This document shows, piece by piece, positions 12,121 to 20,110 of a stretch of 64,000 nucleotides of DNA (the first letter of the stretch is position 1; each line of letters opens with the position of its first letter). The notes beneath the pieces were generated by a model that saw only the letters and a list, made by a program, of their open reading frames with translations, did not search any database and had not been told where the DNA came from. This DNA comes from Kosakonia sp. SMBL-WEM22 (GTDB lineage Bacteria > Pseudomonadota > Gammaproteobacteria > Enterobacterales > Enterobacteriaceae), in the NCBI RefSeq assembly GCF_014490785.1, contig NZ_CP051488.1:992001-1056000 (forward strand), read 5' to 3'. A program made the translations under genes and the position numbers.

Positions 12121-12662
12121 TCCTCCTTATTCATCTCTAATTGTGGCGCATATTTCAGCGACGTCTCTCCGGCGTGCTTACGTTGCAAATAGTTATGGCG
12201 ATAGTGGAGAACCGGCGACGCTGCCGGGCCCGGCACCATGGCGTATTTTTCAGGGGTTATGACTTCGCCGGTGACCTTATCAACGAGGATCGCCTCGATG
12301 GGGCGCGCGGTTTCGCGCTCAACCAGCGCCATTTGCGGGCCCTCAGGGGAGAAATGCCGATTTCCCCACTGCGCCAGCGCGATGATGACGGGACGAAAAT
12401 CATTACCTAATGGCGTGAGGTGATATTCATAGCGCGGCGGGGTCGTGCTGTAGCACACCTTTTCAAGCAGCCCCTCGGCAACCAGCTCTCTAAGGCGTCG
12501 GGAGAGGATGTTCGGCGCAATATTGGCGCTTTTCTGGAACTCATCGAAGCGGGTGAACCCTGCGAAAGCATCGCGCAGGATAATCATGCTCCAGCTGTCA
12601 CCAATGCGCCCCAGACTTCGGGCGACAGGGCAGGGAGCCTGGTAAAGCGCTTCATTTTTCAT
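12117..12662 (-). CDS. HxlR-family transcriptional regulator
   Basis: Winged-helix DNA-binding protein of the HxlR (DUF24) family, whose members often respond to reactive electrophiles or redox change. The chosen start gives 181 residues beginning MKNEALYQAPCPVARSLG. The N-terminal CPVARSLGRIGDSWSMIILRDAF segment is diagnostic and contains the conserved Cys11. The recognition helix follows (NIAPNILSRRLRELV). A longer frame reaches 12797, but its extra residues do not resemble the family. It is the first gene of an operon with the ketoacyl synthase and is divergent from dkgB, so it may control its own operon and possibly dkgB from the 12663-12846 gap. Confidence 0.85.
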   Translation of the reverse strand: MKNEALYQAPCPVARSLGRIGDSWSMIILRDAFAGFTRFDEFQKSANIAPNILSRRLRELVAEGLLEKVCYSTTPPRYEYHLTPLGNDFRPVIIALAQWGNRHFSPEGPQMALVERETARPIEAILVDKVTGEVITPEKYAMVPGPAASPVLHYRHNYLQRKHAGETSLKYAPQLEMNKEE

Positions 12663-12846
12663 GTTGGTATCTGCTCTAGTAAATATGCCGCACCAAAGTG
12701 TCATAGTAACTTTCAATATGCAAGTCACTACTTTTAGCACTATTGCCCTTGTGGCAAATATCCTCTGCTTTCCCGCCTCTTTTTCCTCAGTGCCCAACTC
12801 ACCATAATCACGCCATCTGTTAAGAAATAGTGAGAGAGGAACTGAT

Positions 12847-13650
12847 ATGTCTATCCCTGCATTTGGCCTGGGAACCTTCCGTTTAACCGATGACGCGGTT
12901 ATTGCCTCGGTGAAAACGGCCCTTGAGTTGGGTTATCGCGTGATTGATACCGCACAGATTTATGGCAATGAAGCCGCCATTGGCGAAGCGCTGGCGCAGA
13001 GCGGTGTTACGCGGGAATCGTTGTTTATCACTACCAAAATCTGGACTGAAAACTTGGGTGAAGAGAAGTTGATCCCGAGCCTGCAAGAGAGCCTGAAAAA
13101 GTTAGGCACTGACTACGTGGATTTAACCCTGATTCACTGGCCGTCGCCCGGCGCAGCGGTGCCGGTTGCCGAGTCGATGCAGCAGTTGATGAACGCTAAA
13201 GCGCAGGGGCTAACGCGTCAGATTGGCGTCTCCAACTTCACGATTGGGTTGATGGAGCAGGCGATTGCGGCAGTCGGCGTGGAAAATATTGCCACTAATC
13301 AGATTGAACTCTCTCCCTATCTGCAAAACCGCAAAGTGACGCAGTGGGCAAAAGAGCACGGGATCCATATCACCTCCTATATGACGCTGGCGTATGGTAA
13401 GGCGCTGAAAGATGCCACGATTGCCCGCATCGCCGGGAAACATCGCGCAACGCCAGCGCAGGTGATTCTGGCATGGGCAATGGGGGAGGGGTACGCAGTG
13501 ATCCCCTCCTCAACCAAACGCGAAAATCTGGCGAGTAACCTGCAAGCGCAGAGTCTGAAACTGGATGCGGATGACAGAGCCGCCATCGCCGCACTGGAGT
13601 GCAACGACCGGCTGGTCAGCCCGGAAGGGCTTGCGCCTGAGTGGGATTAA
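12847..13650 (+). CDS. dkgB: 2,5-diketo-D-gluconate reductase B / methylglyoxal reductase (aldo-keto reductase)
   Basis: NADPH-dependent aldo-keto reductase that reduces 2,5-diketogluconate, methylglyoxal and related aldehydes. The 267 residues equal E. coli DkgB. Family features are visible: GYRVIDTAQIYGNE with the catalytic Asp and Tyr, the Lys in ITTKIW, TLIHWP, and the NADP-binding end IPSSTKRENL. A good AGAGAGGA ribosome-binding site precedes the ATG. It is followed by a bidirectional hairpin shared with yafC. Confidence 0.92.
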   Translation: MSIPAFGLGTFRLTDDAVIASVKTALELGYRVIDTAQIYGNEAAIGEALAQSGVTRESLFITTKIWTENLGEEKLIPSLQESLKKLGTDYVDLTLIHWPSPGAAVPVAESMQQLMNAKAQGLTRQIGVSNFTIGLMEQAIAAVGVENIATNQIELSPYLQNRKVTQWAKEHGIHITSYMTLAYGKALKDATIARIAGKHRATPAQVILAWAMGEGYAVIPSSTKRENLASNLQAQSLKLDADDRAAIAALECNDRLVSPEGLAPEWD

Positions 13651-13660
13651 TCAGCAACGT

Positions 13661-13687
13661 GACGGGAGCCTGGCTCCCGTTTCTCTT
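13661..13687. terminator. Bidirectional terminator between dkgB and yafC
   Basis: GACGGGAGCC pairs with GGCTCCCGT, followed by TTTCTCTT on the plus strand. It lies between two convergent genes and overlaps the last bases of yafC. Confidence 0.7.
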
Positions 13688-14582
13688 ATCTGCCGGTCTG
13701 CGGTACATGCGCGCTGACGAAGTCGATAAACGCGCGGATACGCGTGCTCACAGCCCGATCGCTGTAGTAGACGGCGCTGAAGGGCATCTCTACCGGCAGC
13801 AGTTTATCTGACATCAGCGCAACCAGCTCGCCGCTCGCCAGCTCTTTATCAATCATATAATCCGACAGGCTGGCAATACCGTTGCCGCTCAGGCAGAGGT
13901 GTTTAAGGGTTTCACCGCTGTTAGAGGCGAGCGTCGGCGTCACCTCCAGTAGTTGCCCATCCGCTGCCGCCACCGGCCATGTATTCAGCGATACCGGCTC
14001 CGTAAAGCCGAGGCAGACGTGTTTTTGCAAATCCTCCACCGTTTCGGGTGTTCCGTAACGGGCAAGGTATTCAGGTGAAGCGATAATTTTGCGGTAGCTC
14101 TTAAAGAGCGGACGCGCGCGCAGGCTGGAATCGGTCAGTTTGCCGACGCGAATAGCGACATCCACTTTACGTTCAATCAGGTTGATAAAGGTTTCGCTCG
14201 AGACCAGCGACAGACTGATCTCCGGATAACGTTCACGAAATGGCTTAATCAGCGGCATTAAAAAGTGCAGCACCACCGGTGTGGCGGCATCAATACGTAG
14301 CGTGCCGCGCGGCACCGATTTATTCTCCATCACCTCGTTTTCCGCCGCCGCCATCTCCTGCAGCACTGTTTGCACGCGACGAAAATAGCGCTCGCCCTCT
14401 TCGGTGAGGCTAAGCTGGCGAGTCGTGCGGTTGAGCAGGTTAACGCCGAGCTTATTCTCCAGCTTCTTCACCGCCCGGCTGATAGCCGAGTTTGCCTGAC
14501 CGAGACGTTCAGCCGCGCGGCTAAAACTGCCGCTCTCCACAACCGCGACAAAAATGGCGAGCTCTTCCGAGGTGGTTTTCAT
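13686..14582 (-). CDS. yafC: LysR-family transcriptional regulator YafC
   Basis: LysR-type regulator of 298 residues. The N-terminal helix-turn-helix (about residues 18-50, SFSRAAERLGQANSAISRAVKKLE) is typical, followed by the effector-binding domain. Regulated genes and inducer are not known. It lies between dkgB and yafD as in E. coli. The 167-base gap to the divergent yafD holds both promoters. Confidence 0.9.
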   Translation of the reverse strand: MKTTSEELAIFVAVVESGSFSRAAERLGQANSAISRAVKKLENKLGVNLLNRTTRQLSLTEEGERYFRRVQTVLQEMAAAENEVMENKSVPRGTLRIDAATPVVLHFLMPLIKPFRERYPEISLSLVSSETFINLIERKVDVAIRVGKLTDSSLRARPLFKSYRKIIASPEYLARYGTPETVEDLQKHVCLGFTEPVSLNTWPVAAADGQLLEVTPTLASNSGETLKHLCLSGNGIASLSDYMIDKELASGELVALMSDKLLPVEMPFSAVYYSDRAVSTRIRAFIDFVSAHVPQTGR

Positions 14583-14718
14583 TATTGCCTCTGTAGCAAC
14601 ATTACAACGAGATTATTCATGCGGCCGTATTTAACCACGCCGCGTGTCGCAACGCCATCGCGCGGCGTTAAGGTCAATGGCGCCTATACAAGCAGGCTCT
14701 TTTCTGGTGATTATTCGT

Positions 14719-14746
14719 TGAAACTATGGTCTACAATCCCTATAAC
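14719..14746 (+). promoter_or_regulatory. Probable yafD promoter
   Basis: TTGAAA (14719-14724), 16 bases, then TATAAC (14741-14746). Transcription would begin near 14753, which argues against the early ATG at 14753 and for the GTG start at 14798. Confidence 0.55.
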
Positions 14747-14797
14747 TGAGTGATGCCCCTTTTTCGGGCGCGGAAATCAAAGAGGTTTAAAGCCGAA

Positions 14798-15598
14798 GTG
14801 GCGAAAAATACTTACGCTATGCGATATGTTGCCGGACAACCAGCGGAGCGCATTTTACCGCCGGGGTCGTTCGCCAGTATTGGTCAGGCTTTACCTGCCG
14901 GCGTTCCTTTAAGCCAGGATGAAAAGATCCGCGTGCTGGTATGGAACATCTTTAAGCAGCAGCGAGCGGAGTGGCTCTCGGTGCTGCAAAGTTTCGGCAA
15001 AGATGCGCACCTGGTGCTGTTGCAGGAAGCGCAGACGACGCCTGAGCTGGTGAGTTTCGCAACCAGCAACTACCTTGCTGCCGATCAGGTTCCCGCCTTT
15101 GTGCTGCCTCAGCACCCCTCAGGCGTGATGACGCTCTCTTCTGCCCATCCGGTCTACTGCTGTCCTCTGCGCGAGCGTGAGCCGATTCTGCGGCTGGCCA
15201 AGTCAGCTCTGGTGACGGTCTATCCGCTGCCGGACAGCCGTAATCTGATGGTGGTGAATGTTCATGCGGTCAATTTCAGTCTCGGTGTCGATGTTTATAG
15301 CAAACAGCTGTTGCCGATTGGCGATCAGATTGGTCGTCACGATGGTCCGGTAATTATGGCCGGGGATTTTAACGCCTGGAGCCGTCCGCGCATGAACGCG
15401 CTCTACCGTTTTGCGCGCGAAATGGCGCTGCGGCAAGTTCGATTCACCGACGATAACCGCAGGCGTGCCTTTGGCCGACCGCTCGATTTTGTCTTCTATC
15501 GTGGGTTAAACGTTGATGAGGCGTCGGTGCTGGTGACCCGCGCATCGGATCACAACCCCCTGCTGGTGGAGTTCAGCCCGCTCCCTGCCGGCAAATAG
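14798..15598 (+). CDS. yafD: Endonuclease/exonuclease/phosphatase-family protein YafD
   Basis: Member of the EEP (DNase I-like) hydrolase superfamily with unknown substrate. With the GTG start at 14798 the protein is 266 residues, the same length as E. coli YafD, and begins (M)AKNTYAMRYVAGQPAERI. Conserved motifs include VWNIFKQQ, LLQEAQT (metal-binding Glu), VIMAGDFNAWS and the C-terminal ASDHNPLLVEF (Asp-His pair). An in-frame ATG at 14753 would add 15 residues but coincides with the likely transcription start. In E. coli yafE follows; here mltD follows directly and yafE is absent. Confidence 0.88.
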   Translation: MAKNTYAMRYVAGQPAERILPPGSFASIGQALPAGVPLSQDEKIRVLVWNIFKQQRAEWLSVLQSFGKDAHLVLLQEAQTTPELVSFATSNYLAADQVPAFVLPQHPSGVMTLSSAHPVYCCPLREREPILRLAKSALVTVYPLPDSRNLMVVNVHAVNFSLGVDVYSKQLLPIGDQIGRHDGPVIMAGDFNAWSRPRMNALYRFAREMALRQVRFTDDNRRRAFGRPLDFVFYRGLNVDEASVLVTRASDHNPLLVEFSPLPAGK

Positions 15599-15616
15599 GG
15601 CGAAAAAAAGACAAAA

Positions 15617-15644
15617 AAAAGCACCGCGGGGAGACGGTGCTTTT
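15617..15644. terminator. Bidirectional terminator between yafD and mltD
   Basis: AAAAGCACCG and CGGTGCTTTT form a ten-base stem around an eight-base loop, with A and T tracts on both sides, so it can stop both convergent genes. Confidence 0.88.
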
Positions 15645-15658
15645 ATCATTGCTTCAGG

Positions 15659-17029
15659 TCAAGAGTCAGGCGTTGCGCTGTTCTTCACGAAGAGCGTGAT
15701 TTGATCGCCCGGTCGCAAATTGGAGGTATCGGTGTTCCAGCGCATCACATCTTTGATGTTCACGCCGTGACGTTTCGCGATACTCGACAACGAATCACCT
15801 TTGCGCACGCGATAGGTAATGCTATCGCTGTTGCTGGCAAGACGTTGTGCGCTGCTGCCTGCACCAACCGTCAGGTTTTGGCCCACTTTCAGGTTCGCGC
15901 CGCGCAGATTATTCCACTGCTTCAGATCCTTCGCGCTTACGCCGAGGCGTGACGCGATGCCTGAAAGCGTATCGCCTGAGCGAACCTTGTAGCTCTTGCT
16001 GGAGAGCGGGGTGTTATCTGCAACCAGCGTCGGCTGTACGGCAGCAATTTCGCCAGATGCCAGCGACTCACGCAGCTGATCTGCATGTTTCTTCGGCACC
16101 ATCACGTACTGTGGACCGGCTGAACCCAACGTCGAACCTTTAACGCCTGCGTTAAATGCCTTCAGTTTGTTGACGGAGATTCCCGCCATTTCAGCCAGCT
16201 GACCCACTTCTACCGGGCTACTCAGCCTGACGCGCGCCAGCGCACGGCTTTCGTCCGGCGTTGGCAGATTAATGCCATAGCGTTTGCTGTTTTTGAGGAG
16301 ATCGCTCAACGCCAGCATCTTCGGCACATAAATCTTTGTTTCATAAGGCAGTGACAGCGACCAAAAATCGGTGGGTTTCCCCTGCGCTTTGTTCGCTTTA
16401 ATTGCCTTCAACACGCGGCCTTCACCGCTGTTATAGGCGGCAACGGTCAATAACCAGTCGCCGTCAAACATACGGTTAAGACGCTGCATCATGTCGAGTG
16501 CGGCCGTAGTAGAGGCCACAATATCACGACGCGCATCGTAGCTGCGTGTCTGTTTTAAACCATAATTTCGCCCTGTGCTCGGAATGATTTGCCAAATGCC
16601 TGCGGCATTGGCACCAGACGTTGCGTGCGGGTTAAAAGCGCTCTCCACTATGGGTAGTAGTACCAGTTCCATGGGCATGTTACGTTTTTTAACTTGCCCA
16701 GCTATCCAGTACATATACGGCTCTGCCCGTAAAGTTACATCGTGGAGATAGCTCTTATTGTTTAAATACTTCAGTTTCTGTTCGCGAATCCGGCTGTTTT
16801 CCGGAATTCCCATCTTTAGCTCGTCGCTTATGGAGGCCCACAAGTTGCTATCCGTTTGGTCGGCGAGTGTTCCGTCGTCCATCCAGTGTGCCTGACTTGT
16901 GAACTTCCCAGCTTCCCCTTGACCAGCTGCAGAAAGGCTCTGTGCGTGCTGTTGTACCGAACCGTCGCGCTGCGACGCCTGGCACCCCACGAGCAGGACA
17001 GAGGCGAGTAATATCGCTTTTGCCTTCAT
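15659..17029 (-). CDS. mltD: Membrane-bound lytic murein transglycosylase D
   Basis: Outer-membrane lipoprotein that cleaves peptidoglycan glycan strands to 1,6-anhydro ends. The 456 residues comprise a lipoprotein signal (MKAKAILLASVLLVGC, Cys16), an SLT domain with the catalytic Glu in LLPIVESAFNPHA (about residue 128) and the GIWQIIPSTGR and AYNSGEGRV motifs. Two C-terminal LysM repeats follow (YKVRSGDTLSGIA and YRVRKGDSLSSIA), which bind peptidoglycan. Slightly longer than E. coli MltD. Upstream is gloB on the same strand, 73 bases away. Confidence 0.95.
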   Translation of the reverse strand: MKAKAILLASVLLVGCQASQRDGSVQQHAQSLSAAGQGEAGKFTSQAHWMDDGTLADQTDSNLWASISDELKMGIPENSRIREQKLKYLNNKSYLHDVTLRAEPYMYWIAGQVKKRNMPMELVLLPIVESAFNPHATSGANAAGIWQIIPSTGRNYGLKQTRSYDARRDIVASTTAALDMMQRLNRMFDGDWLLTVAAYNSGEGRVLKAIKANKAQGKPTDFWSLSLPYETKIYVPKMLALSDLLKNSKRYGINLPTPDESRALARVRLSSPVEVGQLAEMAGISVNKLKAFNAGVKGSTLGSAGPQYVMVPKKHADQLRESLASGEIAAVQPTLVADNTPLSSKSYKVRSGDTLSGIASRLGVSAKDLKQWNNLRGANLKVGQNLTVGAGSSAQRLASNSDSITYRVRKGDSLSSIAKRHGVNIKDVMRWNTDTSNLRPGDQITLFVKNSATPDS

Positions 17030-17102
17030 GTGTGTGTCAATAGTAGTTGCTTAAAAGACGAGCGATGATAACGGCGATGTTTTGAAAAGGCAACCCGCAA
17101 TG

Positions 17103-17858
17103 TCAGAAAGCATCTTTCTTTGCCCGTAACCAGGCGAAACGCTCCTCTGGATGTTGCAATACCCTCTCTTGATTTATTACTTCAATTAAATCAGTATCTT
17201 CCGTACGTAAAAATAAATTTATTTTCCGCTCATTTTTCAGAATTACGGGGAGTGTCTTTTCGTTTTTAGCACGTAACTCACTCACTTTCTTATAGTATTC
17301 CTGAACCTCTGCATCTTGAGGCAGTATGCTAACGGCAAACTTCATATTCCCTAAAGTGTATTCATGTGCGCAACAAATCACCGTGTCATCGGGAAGGGCA
17401 TTAATTTTACAGAAGGATTGATACATCTGCATTGCCGTCCCTTCGAATAATCTTCCACAGCCGCCAGAGAAAAGCGTATCGCCGCAAAAAAGGTAAGGGA
17501 AACTGAAGAAACAGATATGTCCTAAAGTGTGGCCTGGAGTGGCGAAGACCGAGAAATCCTGGCCCAAAACGGTGACCGTATCGCCTTCGGCCACAACCCG
17601 GGTTGCGCCCTTATGTTGTGTCTCTGTTGGCCCATACACCACCACATCGGGGAAAGTCTCCCGCAGTGCCTGCACGCCGCCAACATGATCGTTATGGTGA
17701 TGCGTCAGCAAAATAGCTTCGGGCTGCCACTGGTGCTCTTTAATGGCGCGCAGCACCGGGGCGGCCTCGCCCGGATCGACAATCAGGCAACGCCCGTCAT
17801 CTTCGCTCAACACCCAGATGTAGTTGTCCTGAAACGCGGGAATACTGTTAAGATTCAT
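17103..17858 (-). CDS. gloB: Hydroxyacylglutathione hydrolase (glyoxalase II)
   Basis: Hydrolyses S-lactoylglutathione to lactate and glutathione, the second step of methylglyoxal detoxification. The 251-residue metallo-beta-lactamase-fold protein has the zinc motif THHHNDH (His53, His55, Asp57, His58), GHTLGH and CGDTLF. Length equals E. coli GloB. It is divergent from yafS, with only 33 bases between start codons. Confidence 0.95.
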   Translation of the reverse strand: MNLNSIPAFQDNYIWVLSEDDGRCLIVDPGEAAPVLRAIKEHQWQPEAILLTHHHNDHVGGVQALRETFPDVVVYGPTETQHKGATRVVAEGDTVTVLGQDFSVFATPGHTLGHICFFSFPYLFCGDTLFSGGCGRLFEGTAMQMYQSFCKINALPDDTVICCAHEYTLGNMKFAVSILPQDAEVQEYYKKVSELRAKNEKTLPVILKNERKINLFLRTEDTDLIEVINQERVLQHPEERFAWLRAKKDAF

Positions 17859-17891
17859 AAATTACCTCTCAAAGCGTAGCGGAAGGTTGTA

Positions 17892-18599
17892 ATGAAGCCG
17901 GCAAGGACTCCCCGAAAATTCGTCGCGCCCGTTAGCTGGGGCGCGCTCCCAAAAGGTGTTTATTACCGCCAGGCGCTGGAGGAGGAGCTCAAGCCATGGC
18001 TGGCGAAAATGTATGGTTTTCACCTGCTTAAGATTGGCAACCTCAGCGCGGAAATCAACCTCGAAAGCTGCGCGATCTCCCATCAGGTCAATGTCTCGCT
18101 GGCAGGCGAACCGGCGCAGGTGCGTGCGGACCCGCTCTCTTTGCCATTCGCCGAAAAGTCCGTCGATGCCTGCCTGCTGGCCCATACGCTGCCCTGGTGC
18201 CCCGATCCTCACCGGCTGCTACAGGAGGTCGATCGCGTGCTGATTGACGACGGCTGGCTGGTGATGAGCGGGTTTAATCCCATCAGCTTGTTGGGCGTCT
18301 GCAAAGCAGTGCCGTTTGCGCGCCGCTCGCCGGCCGTCAAAAGCCGAATGTTCACCCTCACGCGCCAGTTCGACTGGCTCGCGCTGCTCAATTTTGAAGT
18401 GCTTCATTATAGCCGCTTTCGCGTGTTGCCCTGGACAAAGCAGGGCGGAAAGCTGCTGAGCACGCATCTGCCGGCGTTGGGCTGTATGCAGCTGATCGTG
18501 GCCCGTAAACGCACCATTCCGCTGACAATCAACCCGTTAAAGCAGAGCCGCTCACGGGCGCGCGTGCCGCAGGCCGTTGGCGCGACACGGCAGTCTTAA
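17892..18599 (+). CDS. yafS: SAM-dependent methyltransferase YafS
   Basis: Predicted class I methyltransferase of unknown substrate, 235 residues. The methyltransferase-11 type core is seen in the middle: DPLSLPFAEKSVDACLLAHTL and HRLLQEVDRVLIDDGWLVM. The usual glycine-rich SAM loop near the N terminus is poorly conserved. Gene order gloB-yafS-rnhA is as in E. coli. Its stop overlaps the stop of the convergent rnhA by four bases (18596-18599). Confidence 0.88.
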   Translation: MKPARTPRKFVAPVSWGALPKGVYYRQALEEELKPWLAKMYGFHLLKIGNLSAEINLESCAISHQVNVSLAGEPAQVRADPLSLPFAEKSVDACLLAHTLPWCPDPHRLLQEVDRVLIDDGWLVMSGFNPISLLGVCKAVPFARRSPAVKSRMFTLTRQFDWLALLNFEVLHYSRFRVLPWTKQGGKLLSTHLPALGCMQLIVARKRTIPLTINPLKQSRSRARVPQAVGATRQS

Positions 18600-19069
18600 G
18601 CCAGGGTTTCCGGCTGGTAACCGACATCTTCCTGAGTGGGATTCATCGCCGCCGCGCGCGCCAGTTCATCGCAGCGTTCGTTTTCCGGATGCCCGGCGTG
18701 GCCTTTTACCCACTCCCAGCGAATTTGATGCTGGCTAAGCGCTGCATCCAGCCGCTTCCACAAATCGACGTTTTTAACCGGCTTCTTATCCGCCGTTTTC
18801 CAGCCGCGCTTTTTCCAGTTGTGGATCCACTGGGTAATGCCCTGGCGCACATACTGGCTGTCGGTGCTGAGCACCACTTCGCAGTGCTCTTTTAGTGCTT
18901 CGAGGGAGACAATTGCCGCCATCAGCTCCATGCGGTTGTTGGTGGTTAAACGGTAGCCTTCGCTGAAGGTCCGCTCATGTCCGCGATAACGTAAAATGGC
19001 GCCATATCCACCCGGTCCCGGATTGCCGAGGCACGATCCGTCGGTGAAAATTTCTACCTGTTTGAGCAT
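18596..19069 (-). CDS. rnhA: Ribonuclease HI
   Basis: Degrades the RNA strand of RNA-DNA hybrids (R-loops, primers). The start gives MLKQVEIFTDGSCLGNPGPGG, 157 residues. The four acidic catalytic residues are all present: Asp10, Glu48 (NRMELM), Asp70 (STDSQY) and Asp134 (ERCDELA). A longer in-frame ATG at 19168 would overlap dnaQ and does not fit the family. It is divergent from dnaQ with 52 bases between starts, so the promoters must overlap, as in E. coli. Confidence 0.96.
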   Translation of the reverse strand: MLKQVEIFTDGSCLGNPGPGGYGAILRYRGHERTFSEGYRLTTNNRMELMAAIVSLEALKEHCEVVLSTDSQYVRQGITQWIHNWKKRGWKTADKKPVKNVDLWKRLDAALSQHQIRWEWVKGHAGHPENERCDELARAAAMNPTQEDVGYQPETLA

Positions 19070-19121
19070 CTCTGGTAGACTTCCTGAGTTGAAAACGACA
19101 AGTCTGACATAAATGGCCGCT

Positions 19122-19853
19122 ATGAGCACTGCAATTACACGACAGATCGTCCTCGATACCGAAACCACCGGTATGAACCAAATCGGTGCGCACTACGAAG
19201 GGCATAAGATCATTGAGATCGGTGCGGTCGAGGTGATAAACCGCCGCCTGACTGGTAATAACTATCACGTCTACCTGAAGCCCGATCGGCTGGTGGACCC
19301 GGAAGCGTTTGGCGTTCACGGTATCGCCGACGAGTTCCTGCTCGATAAACCGACCTTCGGCGATATTGCCGATGAGTTTATCGACTATATCCGCGGCGCG
19401 GAGCTGGTGATCCATAACGCCTCGTTTGATATCGGCTTTATGGATTATGAGTTCAGTAAGCTGAACCGTGGCATTCCGAAAACCGAAACCTTCTGCAAAA
19501 TCACCGACAGCCTGGCGCTGGCGCGCAGGATGTTCCCGGGCAAGCGTAACAGCCTCGATGCGCTCTGCTCGCGTTACGAAATAGACAACAGCAAGCGAAC
19601 GCTGCACGGCGCGCTTCTCGACTCCCAAATTCTTGCCGACGTCTATCTGATGATGACCGGCGGCCAGACATCGATAAAGTTTTCGATGGAGGGCGAGAAC
19701 CAGAATCAGTCAGGCGAAGCGGGGATCCAGCGCGTTGTGCGCCAGGCAAACAAACTGCGCGTTGTTTTAGCCAGTGATGAAGAGCTGATGGCCCATGAAT
19801 CGCGCCTCGATTTAGTACAGAAAAAGGGTGGAAGTTGCCTCTGGCGCGGCTAA
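19122..19853 (+). CDS. dnaQ: DNA polymerase III epsilon subunit (3'-5' proofreading exonuclease)
   Basis: Proofreading subunit of the replicase core. The protein of 243 residues starts MSTAITRQIVLDTETTG, with Exo I residues Asp12 and Glu14. Exo II is in HNASFDIGF and Exo III in LHGALLDSQILADVYL. The C terminus KKGGSCLWRG is the part that contacts the polymerase subunit in E. coli. I rejected an ATG nine bases upstream because the chosen start gives the exact E. coli length. tRNA-Asp follows. Confidence 0.96.
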   Translation: MSTAITRQIVLDTETTGMNQIGAHYEGHKIIEIGAVEVINRRLTGNNYHVYLKPDRLVDPEAFGVHGIADEFLLDKPTFGDIADEFIDYIRGAELVIHNASFDIGFMDYEFSKLNRGIPKTETFCKITDSLALARRMFPGKRNSLDALCSRYEIDNSKRTLHGALLDSQILADVYLMMTGGQTSIKFSMEGENQNQSGEAGIQRVVRQANKLRVVLASDEELMAHESRLDLVQKKGGSCLWRG

Positions 19854-19928
19854 ATTCATTTATTAACCGTGAAAAATCAGTCGGTGGGCGATTTTTGCAG
19901 CAAACGATTCAAAACAAGAGAAAAAGCG

Positions 19929-19957
19929 TTGACGGCATCAGGCGCAATACGTAATAT
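19929..19957 (+). promoter_or_regulatory. tRNA-Asp promoter
   Basis: TTGACG (19929-19934), 17 bases, TAATAT (19952-19957), followed by the GC-rich discriminator GCGCCTC, the hallmark of stringently controlled stable-RNA promoters. Confidence 0.85.
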
Positions 19958-19987
19958 GCGCCTCGTTCCCTAACAGGAACACAACGC

Positions 19988-20064
19988 GGAGCGGTAGTTC
20001 AGTCGGTTAGAATACCTGCCTGTCACGCAGGGGGTCGCGGGTTCGAGTCCCGTCCGTTCCGCCA
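19988..20064 (+). tRNA. aspV: tRNA-Asp (GTC), second copy
   Basis: 77 bases with encoded CCA, identical to the copy at 10673-10749. It has its own promoter and terminator. Position after dnaQ equals E. coli aspV. Gene order diverges from E. coli immediately after it. Confidence 0.97.
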
Positions 20065-20072
20065 CTATTCAG

Positions 20073-20106
20073 AAGGCCTGAATCAGCAATGATTCAGGCC
20101 TTCGTC
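20073..20106 (+). terminator. Terminator of tRNA-Asp, shared with hpxC
   Basis: AAGGCCTGAATCA and TGATTCAGGCCTT form a perfect 13-base stem with a four-base loop, followed by CGTCGTTT. It sits between the convergent tRNA and hpxC, and its symmetry allows it to serve both strands. Confidence 0.85.
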
Positions 20107-20110
20107 GTTT

